64,000 nucleotides of DNA from Nitrospirota bacterium. Lineage in GTDB: Bacteria > Nitrospirota > Nitrospiria > Nitrospirales > Nitrospiraceae. The DNA is taken from NCBI GenBank assembly GCA_026387665.1, contig JAPLLG010000003.1, positions 124,001 through 188,000 on the forward strand, written 5' to 3'. The notes below the pieces were generated by a model. It ran no database searches and had not been told where the DNA came from. It saw nothing but the letters and a program-made list of their open reading frames with translations. This document shows, piece after piece, positions 1 through 8,417 of the stretch; position 1 is the stretch's first letter; each line of letters opens with the position of its first letter. Position numbers and translations under genes: made by a program.

Positions 1-2750
1 AAAAAGGTGAAGGCCTGTTCAAGCCTGCGATAAAAAACCTCCCGCGTCGCCATGAGATCTCCCCCAGCGTGATGCGCGGCCTCGGAGAGAAAATATTCAG
101 GATTGTGCAACAAACAGACGTCGAGCGTGGCCAGGCCCAGCCGGTCTAGCGAGAGAGTAAGTTGGTCTGCCAAATACTCCTGGTGGAAACAGTGCCAGAT
201 GCCCTCGCCATATTTCACCATCTCAGGGTAGGGGTGCCCGGCCTGTTCACGGGCCTCAGCCTGTTTCAGGTTCTGCCCCTGCACATAGCCGATTTTTGTG
301 ACGACGATCACCTCGTCACGAGCCAGCTCTCCGCTCTGGATCAACTCGCCCAAGACAGAGCCGACCAATCGCTCACTGTCTCCGTCCATATAATTCGTCG
401 AGGTATCGATCAGGTTCACCCCTTCTCGCAGCGCGTACTTGAGGGATTCTCGATGTTCCGGCTCCCTCGTATCGACTCGATAGGTCCCGAACCCCAATCG
501 GGAGGTCGTGAGTCCCGTGCCACCGAACCGGCCATAACCATGCTCCATGTGGCTGTCAGGGCCTGACTGACTCAGGATGCGCCCAACATATCTGGCCGTT
601 CCTTCAGGACTGGCAGATCCTGGGAGCGCTGTCCCTTGCAAGAGAGGCTGTGGGGCCGCCTGATCCGCTCGCCGCGAGGCAGACAGGAGCGCAGCTGTGA
701 CCTCCCCTGGATCTGTGATGGGCTTCTGACAGGAGAAATTCCGGCAGATATACAGAGCGGCCTTTCCCTCCACCAAGCCCTTGGCTGCGAGCAGGGGATG
801 GCTAGACGACTGACTTATTCCCTCGCTGGAGGCAATCACACGGTGCGGCAGGAACGCGTCGCGTACGGCGAGCTGCAAGGCCTTCAACCCTGGATCGTTG
901 GGCGCTCCGACAATAGCCAATTCAATCGGCCCTTCTGCCAAAAAATCCACCACGGCAAGGCTCTTGGCAAAGGCTCTCGGATACCGGGCTATCTGGCGGC
1001 CATAGGCGCGAATCCCTCCAATTGCTGCCTCTCGCAGGTCCTGTCGATCGTAATGGAAGGAGAGCCTGGCGAGGGCTGAGACCGCCACGGAGTTGCCGCT
1101 GGGCGTCGCACCATCGGCCCCCTCACGCGTGCGAATGATCAGCGTTTCATGTCCCTCAGCGGTAGTAAAAAAGCCTCCCTGGTCTTTATCCTGAAAGGAG
1201 CCCACCATTGTCTCTCCCAATTGAAGAGCAGCGGTGAGATACCGTTCCTGTCCGCAGGCTTCATAGAGATCGATCAATCCCTCTGCTAGATAGGCATAGT
1301 CCTCCAGGACCCCGTCGAGATGGGCTCTGCCCTGCCGCGAGGTGCGGAGCAGCCTGCCATCAGAAGTTCGATGGACCTGTAAAAGAAAGTCTGTCGCCTT
1401 CATAGCCCCGTCGATGTAGTGACTGACCCCTAACACACGGCCTGCCTCGGCCATCGCCGAAATCATCATGCCGTTCCAGGCCGTGATGATCTTATCGTCG
1501 AGCGCGGGAGCCACTCGCTGTTGGCGGGCTCGATAGAGGAGGGGACGCACGCGCTGAATCGTCTCGTGCAGTTCATCGAGGGTGAGGTCCAGCTCCTTGG
1601 TCACGGCCTCAATGGGACGCAGCCGATTGGGGATGCTGTGATGCTCCCAATTGCCCTCATCGGTGATGTCGTAACAGGCGCAGAACCGGCGAGTGTCTTC
1701 CTCATTCAGCAGCACGGCCTGGACCTCCGCCGGCGTCCACACGAAAAACTTTCCCTCGATCCCTTCCGAATCCGCATCCGTGGCGGAATAAAACCCACCG
1801 GCCGGGTCGGTCATCTCGCGGAGAATATAGTCGAGCACCTCCGTCGTGACCTGGCGATAGGAAGCCTGCTTCGTGACTTGATAGGCTTCCACATAGGTCT
1901 TGGCCAGGAGGGCATTGTCGTAGAGCATCTTCTCGAAATGGGGGACCAGCCACCGTTCGTCGGTGGAGTAGCGCGCAAAGCCTCCGCCGATATGGTCATA
2001 GATCCCTCCAGCCGCCATCGCATCCAACGTGCGGGTGACCATCTGCAAGGTATGACTGTCGCCGGTTCGACGGTAACAACGGAGGAGCAAGGACAGGCCT
2101 GCTGACGGAGGGAATTTCGGCGCGCTGCCGAATCCTGCATGCTGGTCATCGAAGTCTTTTCGGAATTGCGTCACGGCTTCATCGAGTACAGAGACACTCA
2201 CTGAAACGGGGGACACAGCCTTGAGTTCGTTCTTCAACCGATCGGTCAATTGCCGCGCCTGGTTTCTGAGGCCTGTCGTATCCTTCTCCCAGGCTTCTGC
2301 GATTTTTTTGAGCAGACTGGGGAAACCGGGCCGGCCCCAACGGTCCTCAGGCGGAAAATAAGTTCCGGCAAAGAAGGGCTCCTGTTCCGGCGTCAGGAAG
2401 ACCGTCATCGGCCAGCCACCCTGGCCGCGGTTAAGGGTCACCGTGGCCTGCATATAGATCTCGTCGAGGTCTGGGCGTTCCTCTCGATCGACTTTGATAC
2501 AGATGAAATGCCGGTTCATGACAGCCGCAATGGCTGCGTTTTCGAACGACTCCCGCTCCATCACATGGCACCAGTGACAGGCGGAATAACCGATCGACAG
2601 CAGGATGGGACGGTTCTGTTCTTTCGCAGCCTGTAAAGCTTCCGGTCCCCAGGGGTACCAATCGACGGGATTCGAGGCATGCTGGAGCAGATAGGGACTG
2701 GTTTCGTGAATGAGGCGATTCGTCTGGGCTGATTCCCGTGGAGTATGCAT
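1..2750 (-). CDS. DUF255 thioredoxin-like / aldo-keto reductase fusion (partial at left edge)
   Basis: One uninterrupted frame runs from ATG at 2750 to the left window edge (about 916 codons, no stop). Residues 1 to about 700 are a DUF255 (YyaL/SPATA20-type) protein: a thioredoxin-like N-terminus with SACHWCHV and a [11 protein letters not shown] block, then an all-helical region like N-acylglucosamine epimerases, ending in the usual C..NFSC..P tail. A roughly 40-residue Ala/Gln/Ser-rich linker follows. From residue 735 (codon at 548) an aldo/keto reductase begins ([20 protein letters not shown]), with catalytic-type Asp/Tyr in [13 protein letters not shown], Lys in VVTKIGY and His in LLHNPEYF. 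I checked the codons across the junction and found no stop. DUF255 proteins are usually about 650-700 residues and stand alone. The function of the pair is unknown; a redox or sugar-aldehyde role would be inference. Confidence 0.85.
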   Translation of the reverse strand, partial: MHTPRESAQTNRLIHETSPYLLQHASNPVDWYPWGPEALQAAKEQNRPILLSIGYSACHWCHVMERESFENAAIAAVMNRHFICIKVDREERPDLDEIYMQATVTLNRGQGGWPMTVFLTPEQEPFFAGTYFPPEDRWGRPGFPSLLKKIAEAWEKDTTGLRNQARQLTDRLKNELKAVSPVSVSVSVLDEAVTQFRKDFDDQHAGFGSAPKFPPSAGLSLLLRCYRRTGDSHTLQMVTRTLDAMAAGGIYDHIGGGFARYSTDERWLVPHFEKMLYDNALLAKTYVEAYQVTKQASYRQVTTEVLDYILREMTDPAGGFYSATDADSEGIEGKFFVWTPAEVQAVLLNEEDTRRFCACYDITDEGNWEHHSIPNRLRPIEAVTKELDLTLDELHETIQRVRPLLYRARQQRVAPALDDKIITAWNGMMISAMAEAGRVLGVSHYIDGAMKATDFLLQVHRTSDGRLLRTSRQGRAHLDGVLEDYAYLAEGLIDLYEACGQERYLTAALQLGETMVGSFQDKDQGGFFTTAEGHETLIIRTREGADGATPSGNSVAVSALARLSFHYDRQDLREAAIGGIRAYGRQIARYPRAFAKSLAVVDFLAEGPIELAIVGAPNDPGLKALQLAVRDAFLPHRVIASSEGISQSSSHPLLAAKGLVEGKAALYICRNFSCQKPITDPGEVTAALLSASRRADQAAPQPLLQGTALPGSASPEGTARYVGRILSQSGPDSHMEHGYGRFGGTGLTTSRLGFGTYRVDTREPEHRESLKYALREGVNLIDTSTNYMDGDSERLVGSVLGELIQSGELARDEVIVVTKIGYVQGQNLKQAEAREQAGHPYPEMVKYGEGIWHCFHQEYLADQLTLSLDRLGLATLDVCLLHNPEYFLSEAAHHAGGDLMATREVFYRRLEQAFTF

Positions 2751-2850
2751 GGCTCCACGGTAGCATCGGAATCTGAGAGGGGTCAACGAGCAGATAAGGG
2801 AAGAGGCCTGCAATCGTGAGATCACAGGCCCCCTCAGAATCGTTCAAGTC

Positions 2851-2872
2851 AGGCTTGTCTGATCAGACAAAC
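2851..2872. repeat. Perfect palindrome downstream of the Lys-rich protein gene
   Basis: TTGTCTGATCAGACAA (2855-2870) is a perfect 16-bp palindrome between the stop of the Lys-rich protein gene and the DUF255 fusion. There is no T-tract, so it is a hairpin or operator candidate rather than a classical terminator. Confidence 0.4.
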
Positions 2873-2886
2873 GACATGTGTCGTGA

Positions 2887-3120
2887 TTACTTGCCCTTCT
2901 CGTCCTTCTTCTTCTCGTCCTTCTTATCGCCGAACGTGTCAGCGTGGCCGCCCTTCTTCTCGTCCTTCTTCTCCGCCTTTTTCTCTTCGCCGTACACGAG
3001 GACGTGGCCGCCCTTCTTCTCGTCCTTCTTCTCCGCCTTCTTCTCTTCAGCCGCGAAGGAAGGAGCGCTGAACGTCACTGCCACTGCCACTGCCATGATT
3101 GCCATCAAGATGCTCTTCAT
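2887..3120 (-). CDS. Small secreted Lys/Glu-rich repeat protein
   Basis: A 77-residue protein. Residues 1-23 are a clear Sec signal peptide (hydrophobic AIMAVAVAVTF core, SFA-A cleavage). The mature part is almost only K, E, D, G and H, with two copies of a 15-residue unit EEKKAEKKDEKKGGH followed by a degenerate third (DKKDEKKKDEKGK). The start is supported by a strong ribosome site (AAAGGGGGTGA) and a sigma70 promoter about 60 bp upstream. The mature protein has no hydrophobic core and is probably disordered in the periplasm or outside the cell. Histidines closing each repeat could bind metal, but that is speculation. I do not recognise a family. Confidence 0.75.
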   Translation of the reverse strand: MKSILMAIMAVAVAVTFSAPSFAAEEKKAEKKDEKKGGHVLVYGEEKKAEKKDEKKGGHADTFGDKKDEKKKDEKGK

Positions 3121-3187
3121 AATATGTCACCCCCTTTAAATGTTAGTGTGAATATTGCTTACCCTTCACATAGGGCAAACGGGCGCT

Positions 3188-3216
3188 ACGGTATCGAAAA
3201 CAGGCCCTATTGTCAA
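3188..3216 (-). promoter_or_regulatory. Sigma70-type promoter of the Lys-rich protein gene
   Basis: On the minus strand TTGACA (3216-3211) and TACCGT (3193-3188) are 17 bp apart, giving a leader of about 60 nt before the ATG at 3120. Confidence 0.6.
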
Positions 3217-3269
3217 CCGCCTATTTCGCTTTCTTGATGGAATGCCGGCAGAGTCCGCTGCTCTTCAGG

Positions 3270-3293
3270 CCTGCGACCAGGCTGTGCTACAAT
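3270..3293 (+). promoter_or_regulatory. Extended -10 promoter of the J-domain-like gene
   Basis: TGCTACAAT (-10 TACAAT at 3288-3293 with an upstream TG) stands about 28 bp before the ATG at 3321; the -35 (TTCAGG) is weak. Confidence 0.45.
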
Positions 3294-3320
3294 GCGCCTC
3301 CGGGAGAAAAGCTGACTCAT

Positions 3321-3947
3321 ATGGCGTTTTCACAAAGCAAATACATCAAGTTTCAAAACGGCATGAGACGACGGATCGATTCCTTGCGCCCGAAGGCTGA
3401 GGAAAGTCTGGAGCTCGCCGTCGATACGATGATGCAGGAGCGGGTCGACAGTTTCTTCCGCGTCGAAGAGGGGCTGGAGGAAATCATCAAGTCTCTGATC
3501 CAGATCGAAGAGGAGCTGGCGGAGATCCGCGATCTCTCCGGCGCCATGCGGCTGGAATCCCGCCTGGAGTTCGTCGAAGACCGCTGGGACGACTTCGATA
3601 GCGAGATTCGGGAGCGACCCCGTCGCCGGCGCAAGAAAGTCAGTCTGGCCGATATGTTGAAAGCCGCAGGCGGCGGCGACCTCTCGCAAGGAGTGAGCGG
3701 CATCAACAACGCCATGGACGCCTATGCCGCAATGGGCGTGGAATTCGGCAGTTCGCTCGCCGAGGTCACCGCGTCGTTCCGTCAGAAAGCCAAGCAACTC
3801 CATCCCGACTCGAATAACGGAGACCGTAGCGCCGAGCCGGAATTACGCCGCATGCTGGAGGCCTACCAGTTTTTAAAAGAATACTTGAGCCTCAGCAATG
3901 TGGAGCCTCCGCGATCCCCCGACCATACTTACAATCCAACCGAATGA
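3321..3947 (+). CDS. J-domain-like protein with charged helical N-terminus
   Basis: A 208-residue protein when started at ATG 3321 (start MAFSQSKY); the frame stays open upstream to 3210, but the promoter lies at about 3288, which favours the later start. Residues 1 to about 100 are highly charged and predicted helical, possibly coiled-coil (EERVDSFFRVEEGLEEI-like stretches). A basic patch RERPRRRRKKV follows. The C-terminal 70 residues resemble a DnaJ J-domain: a helix with FRQKAKQL, the HPD tripeptide at about residue 161, and a closing helix with MLEAYQFLKEY. J-domains recruit and stimulate DnaK-type Hsp70. No zinc-finger or DnaJ C-terminal domain is present. The stop lies 8 bp before the RNase D start, so the two are probably co-transcribed. 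Confidence 0.7.
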   Translation: MAFSQSKYIKFQNGMRRRIDSLRPKAEESLELAVDTMMQERVDSFFRVEEGLEEIIKSLIQIEEELAEIRDLSGAMRLESRLEFVEDRWDDFDSEIRERPRRRRKKVSLADMLKAAGGGDLSQGVSGINNAMDAYAAMGVEFGSSLAEVTASFRQKAKQLHPDSNNGDRSAEPELRRMLEAYQFLKEYLSLSNVEPPRSPDHTYNPTE

Positions 3948-3954
3948 GAGACCT

Positions 3955-5169
3955 GTGACACCCAAACCACCGATGTTGTATGTGACCGACCAGTCTGCCC
4001 TTGAAACCCTGTGCCAGACGCTGCGGCAGAGTCCGCGGCTGGCCCTGGATACGGAGTTCGTCGGAGAAGACACCTTTGTCCCGCGACTCGAATTGATCCA
4101 AGTCGCCACCGCCACGACCGCTGCCGTCATCGACTTTCCCGCCGTCCAGGCCAAAGGATCGCTCGACGCCTTTTGGGAACTCATCTGCGATACCAAGATC
4201 GAAAAGATCGTCCATGCCGGGAGACAAGACCTCGATCTCTTTGCCACTCATGCGGGGCAGATCCCGAAGCCCTTCTTCGATACGCAGATCGCCGCAGCGA
4301 TGGTCGGGTACGGAGCTCAAGTTGCCTATGCTGGCTTAGTTCAGCGGCTCCATGGCACAAAATTAGCCAAAGCCCATACCTTTACCAACTGGAGTGCGCG
4401 CCCCCTCTCGGATGACCAAATCGCGTACGCCTTGGAAGATGTTGAATTCCTCCTCTCGATCCATACGCATCTGCAGGATCGCCTGAATTCGCTTGGCCGG
4501 CTGGAATGGGTCGGTGAGGAATTTGCGCGGTTGGAAACGGCGGTGGGAGAAAAGAGCCGGGAACCACAAGAACGCTACCAGCGCATTCGCGGATGGGACA
4601 CGCTTAAGCCCAAAGGGGCGGCGGTGCTTCGTGAATTGGCTGCCTGGCGCGAAGCGGAAGCCAGACGGAGGAACGTGCCGCGCGGGCGGGTCATGCGGGA
4701 CGAAGTGCTGTTGCAACTGGCGCGGCATCCGCCCAAATCGGTCAGTGAGCTCCGTGGACTCCGCGGCGTCCATTCCTCGGAGGTGGACCGCCATGGAGAG
4801 CAACTGTTAACCACCATCACCTCGGCATTGGCACTTCCACCCACCGCCTGGCCGGAAGTTCCTCGCGAACGGAAGCCGGACCCTGAATCGACCGGCATCG
4901 TCGAGCTCTTACAAGCCGTGCTGAAAGCCCGCGCAGCAGAGGAGGGGATTGCCCCCACCATGCTCGCCACCAGCTCCGACCTCCAAACGCTCGTGGAAGC
5001 GAAGCAGAATCGGGCCACCCTCGATGTGCCCATCCTCCGTGGCTGGCGACGACAACTGGCAGGAGATCTATTGCTCAAAGTCTTGGATGGAGCGGTCACC
5101 ATTACGGTCGACCGAACCTCCGGCGCCCTCAAGATGGCGCAGGACGATCACTCGAAGGCTGCAAGTTGA
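3955..5169 (+). CDS. rnd: Ribonuclease D (3'-5' exoribonuclease)
   Basis: DEDDy exonuclease. Exo I is LALDTEFV (Asp/Glu), Exo II is VHAGRQDLDLF, Exo III is YALEDVEFL with its Tyr and Asp. An HRDC-type helical domain follows (HPPKSVSELRGLRGVHSSEV), then a C-terminal extension; about 400 residues, as in the family. RNase D trims 3' ends of tRNA precursors and other small RNAs. The frame opens at 3898 inside the J-domain-like gene. GTG 3955 has GAGAG six bases upstream; ATG 3973 matches the usual N-terminus equally well, so the start is uncertain by six codons. Confidence 0.9.
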   Translation: MTPKPPMLYVTDQSALETLCQTLRQSPRLALDTEFVGEDTFVPRLELIQVATATTAAVIDFPAVQAKGSLDAFWELICDTKIEKIVHAGRQDLDLFATHAGQIPKPFFDTQIAAAMVGYGAQVAYAGLVQRLHGTKLAKAHTFTNWSARPLSDDQIAYALEDVEFLLSIHTHLQDRLNSLGRLEWVGEEFARLETAVGEKSREPQERYQRIRGWDTLKPKGAAVLRELAAWREAEARRRNVPRGRVMRDEVLLQLARHPPKSVSELRGLRGVHSSEVDRHGEQLLTTITSALALPPTAWPEVPRERKPDPESTGIVELLQAVLKARAAEEGIAPTMLATSSDLQTLVEAKQNRATLDVPILRGWRRQLAGDLLLKVLDGAVTITVDRTSGALKMAQDDHSKAAS

Positions 5170-5176
5170 CGCGTGG

Positions 5177-5527
5177 TTACAGTAATTCTTTGACCGACTC
5201 AGCCGGTCTGGCCAGGATCACCTGTTCGCCCTTTGCGACAATCGGACGTTGAATAAGGTCCGGGTGGGCGATCATCAGATCGAGCCATTCATCATCAGAC
5301 AGGGTCTTTTTGGCTAACCCGAGCTCCTTATAGATCTCTTCTTTGGTCCGTAGAATGTCTTTCGGCGCCAGCCCCGCCTTCTTCAAGAGGCCCTTGAGCT
5401 GGGCCTTAGTGAAGGGCTGTTCGTAGTAGTTGACGGCCGTGAAGGGTTGGCCGCTCTCCTTTAACAACTGCACCGCCTGACGGCAGGTGCTACAGGTCGG
5501 TTTTTGATAAATCGTCACCTCGGCCAT
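5177..5527 (-). CDS. ArsC/Spx-family glutaredoxin-fold protein (arsenate reductase-like)
   Basis: A 116-residue protein of the ArsC/Spx/YffB family: the N-terminal strand VTIYQKP is followed by TCSTCRQ, giving a CxxC pair in the active-site loop, and RPIVAKGEQVILARP matches the conserved cis-Pro region. The start is supported by AAGGAG eleven bases upstream. Family members reduce arsenate with glutathione or thioredoxin, or act as thiol regulators. No ars genes are adjacent, so a true arsenate reductase role is not shown. The gene is convergent with RNase D, 7 bp from its stop. Confidence 0.8.
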   Translation of the reverse strand: MAEVTIYQKPTCSTCRQAVQLLKESGQPFTAVNYYEQPFTKAQLKGLLKKAGLAPKDILRTKEEIYKELGLAKKTLSDDEWLDLMIAHPDLIQRPIVAKGEQVILARPAESVKELL

Positions 5528-5620
5528 GCGACACTCCTTGTCTCAGCGTCCTGCTTGCCTTGACGCCATTTTTACCCCTGTGATACATCATCCTCAATCT
5601 ATTCACGTGAACGCCCATTT

Positions 5621-5998
5621 ATGCTGACACCCATCTTCGGAACGAGCTCCACCGGACAATTCTCATGCGCCACGGACAGCCAGCATACCCTACGAGACCT
5701 CCGCACGAAACGAAAAGGACAGCCGGTCTTCGTCCTTGGGCATGTCTTGGCAAGAAAAGGTCAGGAAGGGATCTTCGAAGTCTTTAACGATCGCCTGGCA
5801 CTCGTCAAGTTCTCAGACGGCGGCGCAATCGGCTATGACCCGCTGGAACTGCTCTTACCCACCGACATCGACGACAAGGGAATCGCCTACTTCGAAATTC
5901 GCCCCTGCCGGCAATGCGAACAGCTCTTTCCCCTCACTGCCGACGAATGTGACGCGCCGGAAGAGCCCACTGCCTGCCCGGAATGCCGGCCGGCTTAA
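5621..5998 (+). CDS. Hypothetical protein with C-terminal zinc-ribbon cysteines
   Basis: A 125-residue soluble protein. The middle part (about residues 33-85) looks like a small beta-rich domain (QPVFVLGHVLARKGQEGIFEVF, then DRLALVKFSDGGAIGYDPLELL). The last 35 residues carry two CxxC knuckles (CRQC and CPEC, about 25 residues apart), typical of a rubredoxin-like zinc ribbon. No family recognised. It is convergent with the next gene, with a GC-rich inverted repeat (GGCCGG-CTTAA-CCGGCC) at its stop. Confidence 0.6.
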   Translation: MLTPIFGTSSTGQFSCATDSQHTLRDLRTKRKGQPVFVLGHVLARKGQEGIFEVFNDRLALVKFSDGGAIGYDPLELLLPTDIDDKGIAYFEIRPCRQCEQLFPLTADECDAPEEPTACPECRPA

Positions 5999-6008
5999 CC
6001 GGCCCAGG

Positions 6009-6386
6009 CTAATCGACCATCGGCGCGATCTCGAGCGCTTTCTTAATCAAGCAATCGCCCGCAAAAGACTGAAGCGACATCGGCAACATGCTGGCGTCGA
6101 TCACATGCACCGTGACCACCTGAAAGCCTTCCGCGACTTTATACCCTTGAAGCTTCATGGCATGGCAGATTTCGAGTTTTTTCCAAATCAGATTATTTAG
6201 AATCGTGTCCGACGCGAGAAGCTTTATGTCCGACACTGCGTCATTCACCGAAACCCTTGCCGCCACCCGCGCCTTATCTTTCGGCGCCTCGCTCACGACG
6301 GCAAAACCGAGGATCTCGCCGTCTGCCTGGGCCAGGGAAGCTGACCCCATCACGATGAAGCTGAAGAGCAACAGCAGAAGGGACAT
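6009..6386 (-). CDS. Secreted hypothetical protein
   Basis: A 125-residue protein starting MSLLLLLFSFIVMGSASLAQADG: an obvious signal peptide with cleavage near A-Q-A. The start at 6386 has GGAGAAAGG just upstream; a longer frame to 6506 lacks such support. The mature part is a mixed alpha/beta domain of about 100 residues with two cysteines (ICHAMKLQG, FAGDCLIKKAL) that might form a disulfide. Family not recognised. Confidence 0.6.
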   Translation of the reverse strand: MSLLLLLFSFIVMGSASLAQADGEILGFAVVSEAPKDKARVAARVSVNDAVSDIKLLASDTILNNLIWKKLEICHAMKLQGYKVAEGFQVVTVHVIDASMLPMSLQSFAGDCLIKKALEIAPMVD

Positions 6387-6526
6387 AGGCCTTTCTCCGA
6401 TTCCCAGGCAGTGAACGATATCAGTATGCCAACCGACCGGAGTCATTTCAAGATCTTGCCTCCCTGAACATGATAGACTTTTTCGACTCTTCCTGTATCC
6501 TACCACTTAGGTAAAGGAGCGCGATC

Positions 6527-7663
6527 ATGCCACAGGATTTTATGCCGGGGCTCGCCGGCGTGCCAGCAGCCAAATCCTCCATCAGCGACGTGGACGGGCA
6601 GCGCGGCCTGCTGGAATATCGCGGCATCCGAGTGGAAGAGCTGTGCCTGAAATCCTCCTATCTCGAAACGGCCTATCTCTTGCTGTTCGGGCATCTGCCC
6701 ACAGAACCGCAGCTCGCGCGATGGCACGAAGACATCGTTCATCACCGCCGCATCAAGTTCAAAATCGTCGACTTGCTGAAATGCCTGCCGGAGCAGGGCC
6801 ATCCCATGGACGCCTTGCAAGCGTCAGTCGCAGCCCTGGGCATGTTTTATCCTGGCCGGAATGTGCAGGATATCGAGAATAACTATTGGTCTGCTGTCCG
6901 CCTCGTGGCCAAACTGCCCACCCTCGTCGCAGCCTGGGCGCGCCTGCGGCAGGGGAACGAGTACATTCCGCCGCGCGACGACCTCGGGTTTTCAGAAAAC
7001 TTCCTCTACATGCTGACCGAGACGGAGCCCCGTCCCTTGTGGGCCGATCTGTTCGACGACTGCCTGATTCTCCATGCCGAGCATACGATGAATGCCTCAA
7101 CCTTCACCGGCATGGTCACAGCCTCGACGCTGGCCGACCCCTATACGGTCGTCGCCTCTTCCATCGGGGCCTTGAAGGGTCCGCTGCATGGCGGAGCCAA
7201 TGAGGAAGTCGTGCAGATGCTGAAGGAGATCGGTGAGCCAGAGAAGGCCCGTTCGTACCTTGAAGAACAGATCCGCACGAAACAGAGGCTGATGGGCTTT
7301 GGTCACCGGGTCTACAAGGTCAAGGATCCCCGCGCAACGGTCTTGCAAGGTCTCTGCGAACAACTCTTCAAGGAGTCCGGCAGTTCCCCCCTTTATGAAA
7401 TTGCCCTCGAAGTCGAGCGGGTCGCAGCAGAATTGTTACAGGGAAAGGGAATTTATCCCAACGTCGATTTCTACTCCGGAATCATCTACGAGAAGATGGG
7501 CATCGAAACCGATCTCTTCACGCCGCTCTTCGCAATGGCCCGGGTCTCCGGGTGGCTGGCCCATTGGCTGGAGCAATTGCGCGAAAACAAACTGTTCCGT
7601 CCTGACCAGATTTACTCCGGCGAACATGGCCAGTCCTACGTGCCGATCGAACAGCGCCAATAG
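6527..7663 (+). CDS. gltA: Citrate synthase
   Basis: A 378-residue citrate synthase condensing oxaloacetate and acetyl-CoA. Catalytic residues are visible: His in KGPLHGGANEEV, His in GFGHRVYKVKDPR and Asp in YPNVDFYSG. The length fits the short (about 370-430) bacterial/archaeal class. Fumarase and a ferredoxin/NADP reductase-like protein follow within 4 kb, suggesting central-carbon (TCA or reversed TCA) use. The ATG at 6527 follows a purine-rich GGTAAAGGAG site. Confidence 0.95.
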   Translation: MPQDFMPGLAGVPAAKSSISDVDGQRGLLEYRGIRVEELCLKSSYLETAYLLLFGHLPTEPQLARWHEDIVHHRRIKFKIVDLLKCLPEQGHPMDALQASVAALGMFYPGRNVQDIENNYWSAVRLVAKLPTLVAAWARLRQGNEYIPPRDDLGFSENFLYMLTETEPRPLWADLFDDCLILHAEHTMNASTFTGMVTASTLADPYTVVASSIGALKGPLHGGANEEVVQMLKEIGEPEKARSYLEEQIRTKQRLMGFGHRVYKVKDPRATVLQGLCEQLFKESGSSPLYEIALEVERVAAELLQGKGIYPNVDFYSGIIYEKMGIETDLFTPLFAMARVSGWLAHWLEQLRENKLFRPDQIYSGEHGQSYVPIEQRQ

Positions 7664-7775
7664 CCCCCTTGACTCTGCCGCAACCGGAATTACCTGTTTC
7701 CTCAGACAGGCGAATCGGCGCGCGCCACACATACGCTACTGAAAACAATGACCGGAAATAAGAAGGAGGTCTGCC

Positions 7776-8231
7776 ATGACACTCGTACGGTGGGATCCGT
7801 TTCGTGACCTTGAAGATGTATCGAGTCAGTTGAATTGGATGTTTCGGCGTCCGGCTTTGCCTCAGACGAATGGCGCCAACAAGGAGACCATGATCGTGGC
7901 CGACTGGGTGCCTTCCGTAGACGTCAGCGAAACGGAAGGGGAGTATCAGATCAAAGCGGAAATCCCTGACGTAAAGAAAGAGGATGTGAAGGTGACGGTC
8001 GAAGACGGAGTCCTCACGATTCAGGGTGAGCGCAAATATGAGAAGGAAGAGAAGGGCAAAAAATACCATCGGGTAGAGCGCTCCTACGGCAGCTTCATCA
8101 GAAGCTTCACCTTGCCCGATCTCGTGGATGAGGAGGGGGTGAAGGCGGAATTCAAGGATGGAGTCCTGAATCTTCAGCTGCCCAAGTCCGTAAAGACAAA
8201 ACCGAAAGCGATCGAAGTCAAAGTCGACTAA
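7776..8231 (+). CDS. Hsp20/alpha-crystallin small heat-shock protein
   Basis: A 151-residue protein: N-terminal region MTLVRWDPFRDLEDVSSQ, then an alpha-crystallin domain (about residues 45-145) with the typical ADVKKEDVKVTVEDGVLTIQG-like strand pair and the closing FKDGVLNLQLPK. It is an ATP-independent holdase that forms oligomers. The C-terminal I-x-I-type anchor appears only loosely (AIEVKVD). A strong AAGGAGGT ribosome site precedes ATG 7776. Monocistronic, with a strong terminator. I see no convincing sigma32 promoter or CIRCE element. Confidence 0.92.
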   Translation: MTLVRWDPFRDLEDVSSQLNWMFRRPALPQTNGANKETMIVADWVPSVDVSETEGEYQIKAEIPDVKKEDVKVTVEDGVLTIQGERKYEKEEKGKKYHRVERSYGSFIRSFTLPDLVDEEGVKAEFKDGVLNLQLPKSVKTKPKAIEVKVD

Positions 8232-8258
8232 TTGGCAATCACCTCATTCCCGCTGAAC

Positions 8259-8291
8259 AGAGGCCCGCTCCGGCGGGCCTCTTCTTTTTTT
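8259..8291 (+). terminator. Rho-independent terminator after Hsp20
   Basis: A perfect 10-bp stem, AGAGGCCCGC (8259-8268) / GCGGGCCTCT (8273-8282) with loop TCCG, then TCTTTTTTT. Confidence 0.9.
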
Positions 8292-8345
8292 CGCTATGCC
8301 GCGCCGATAACTTTCCACTATCGCACGTCCTTGATCATCAAACCC

Positions 8346-8375
8346 TTGTGCAAGGAGGGGACCGGAGTTTATTAT
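8346..8375 (+). promoter_or_regulatory. Possible promoter of fumC
   Basis: TTGTGC (8346-8351) and TATTAT (8370-8375) are 18 bp apart, 42 bp before the fumC ATG. Confidence 0.35.
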
Positions 8376-8417
8376 GGCGCCCGCGACAGCTAGCACTCTT
8401 ACACCGGAGTAGTATCC

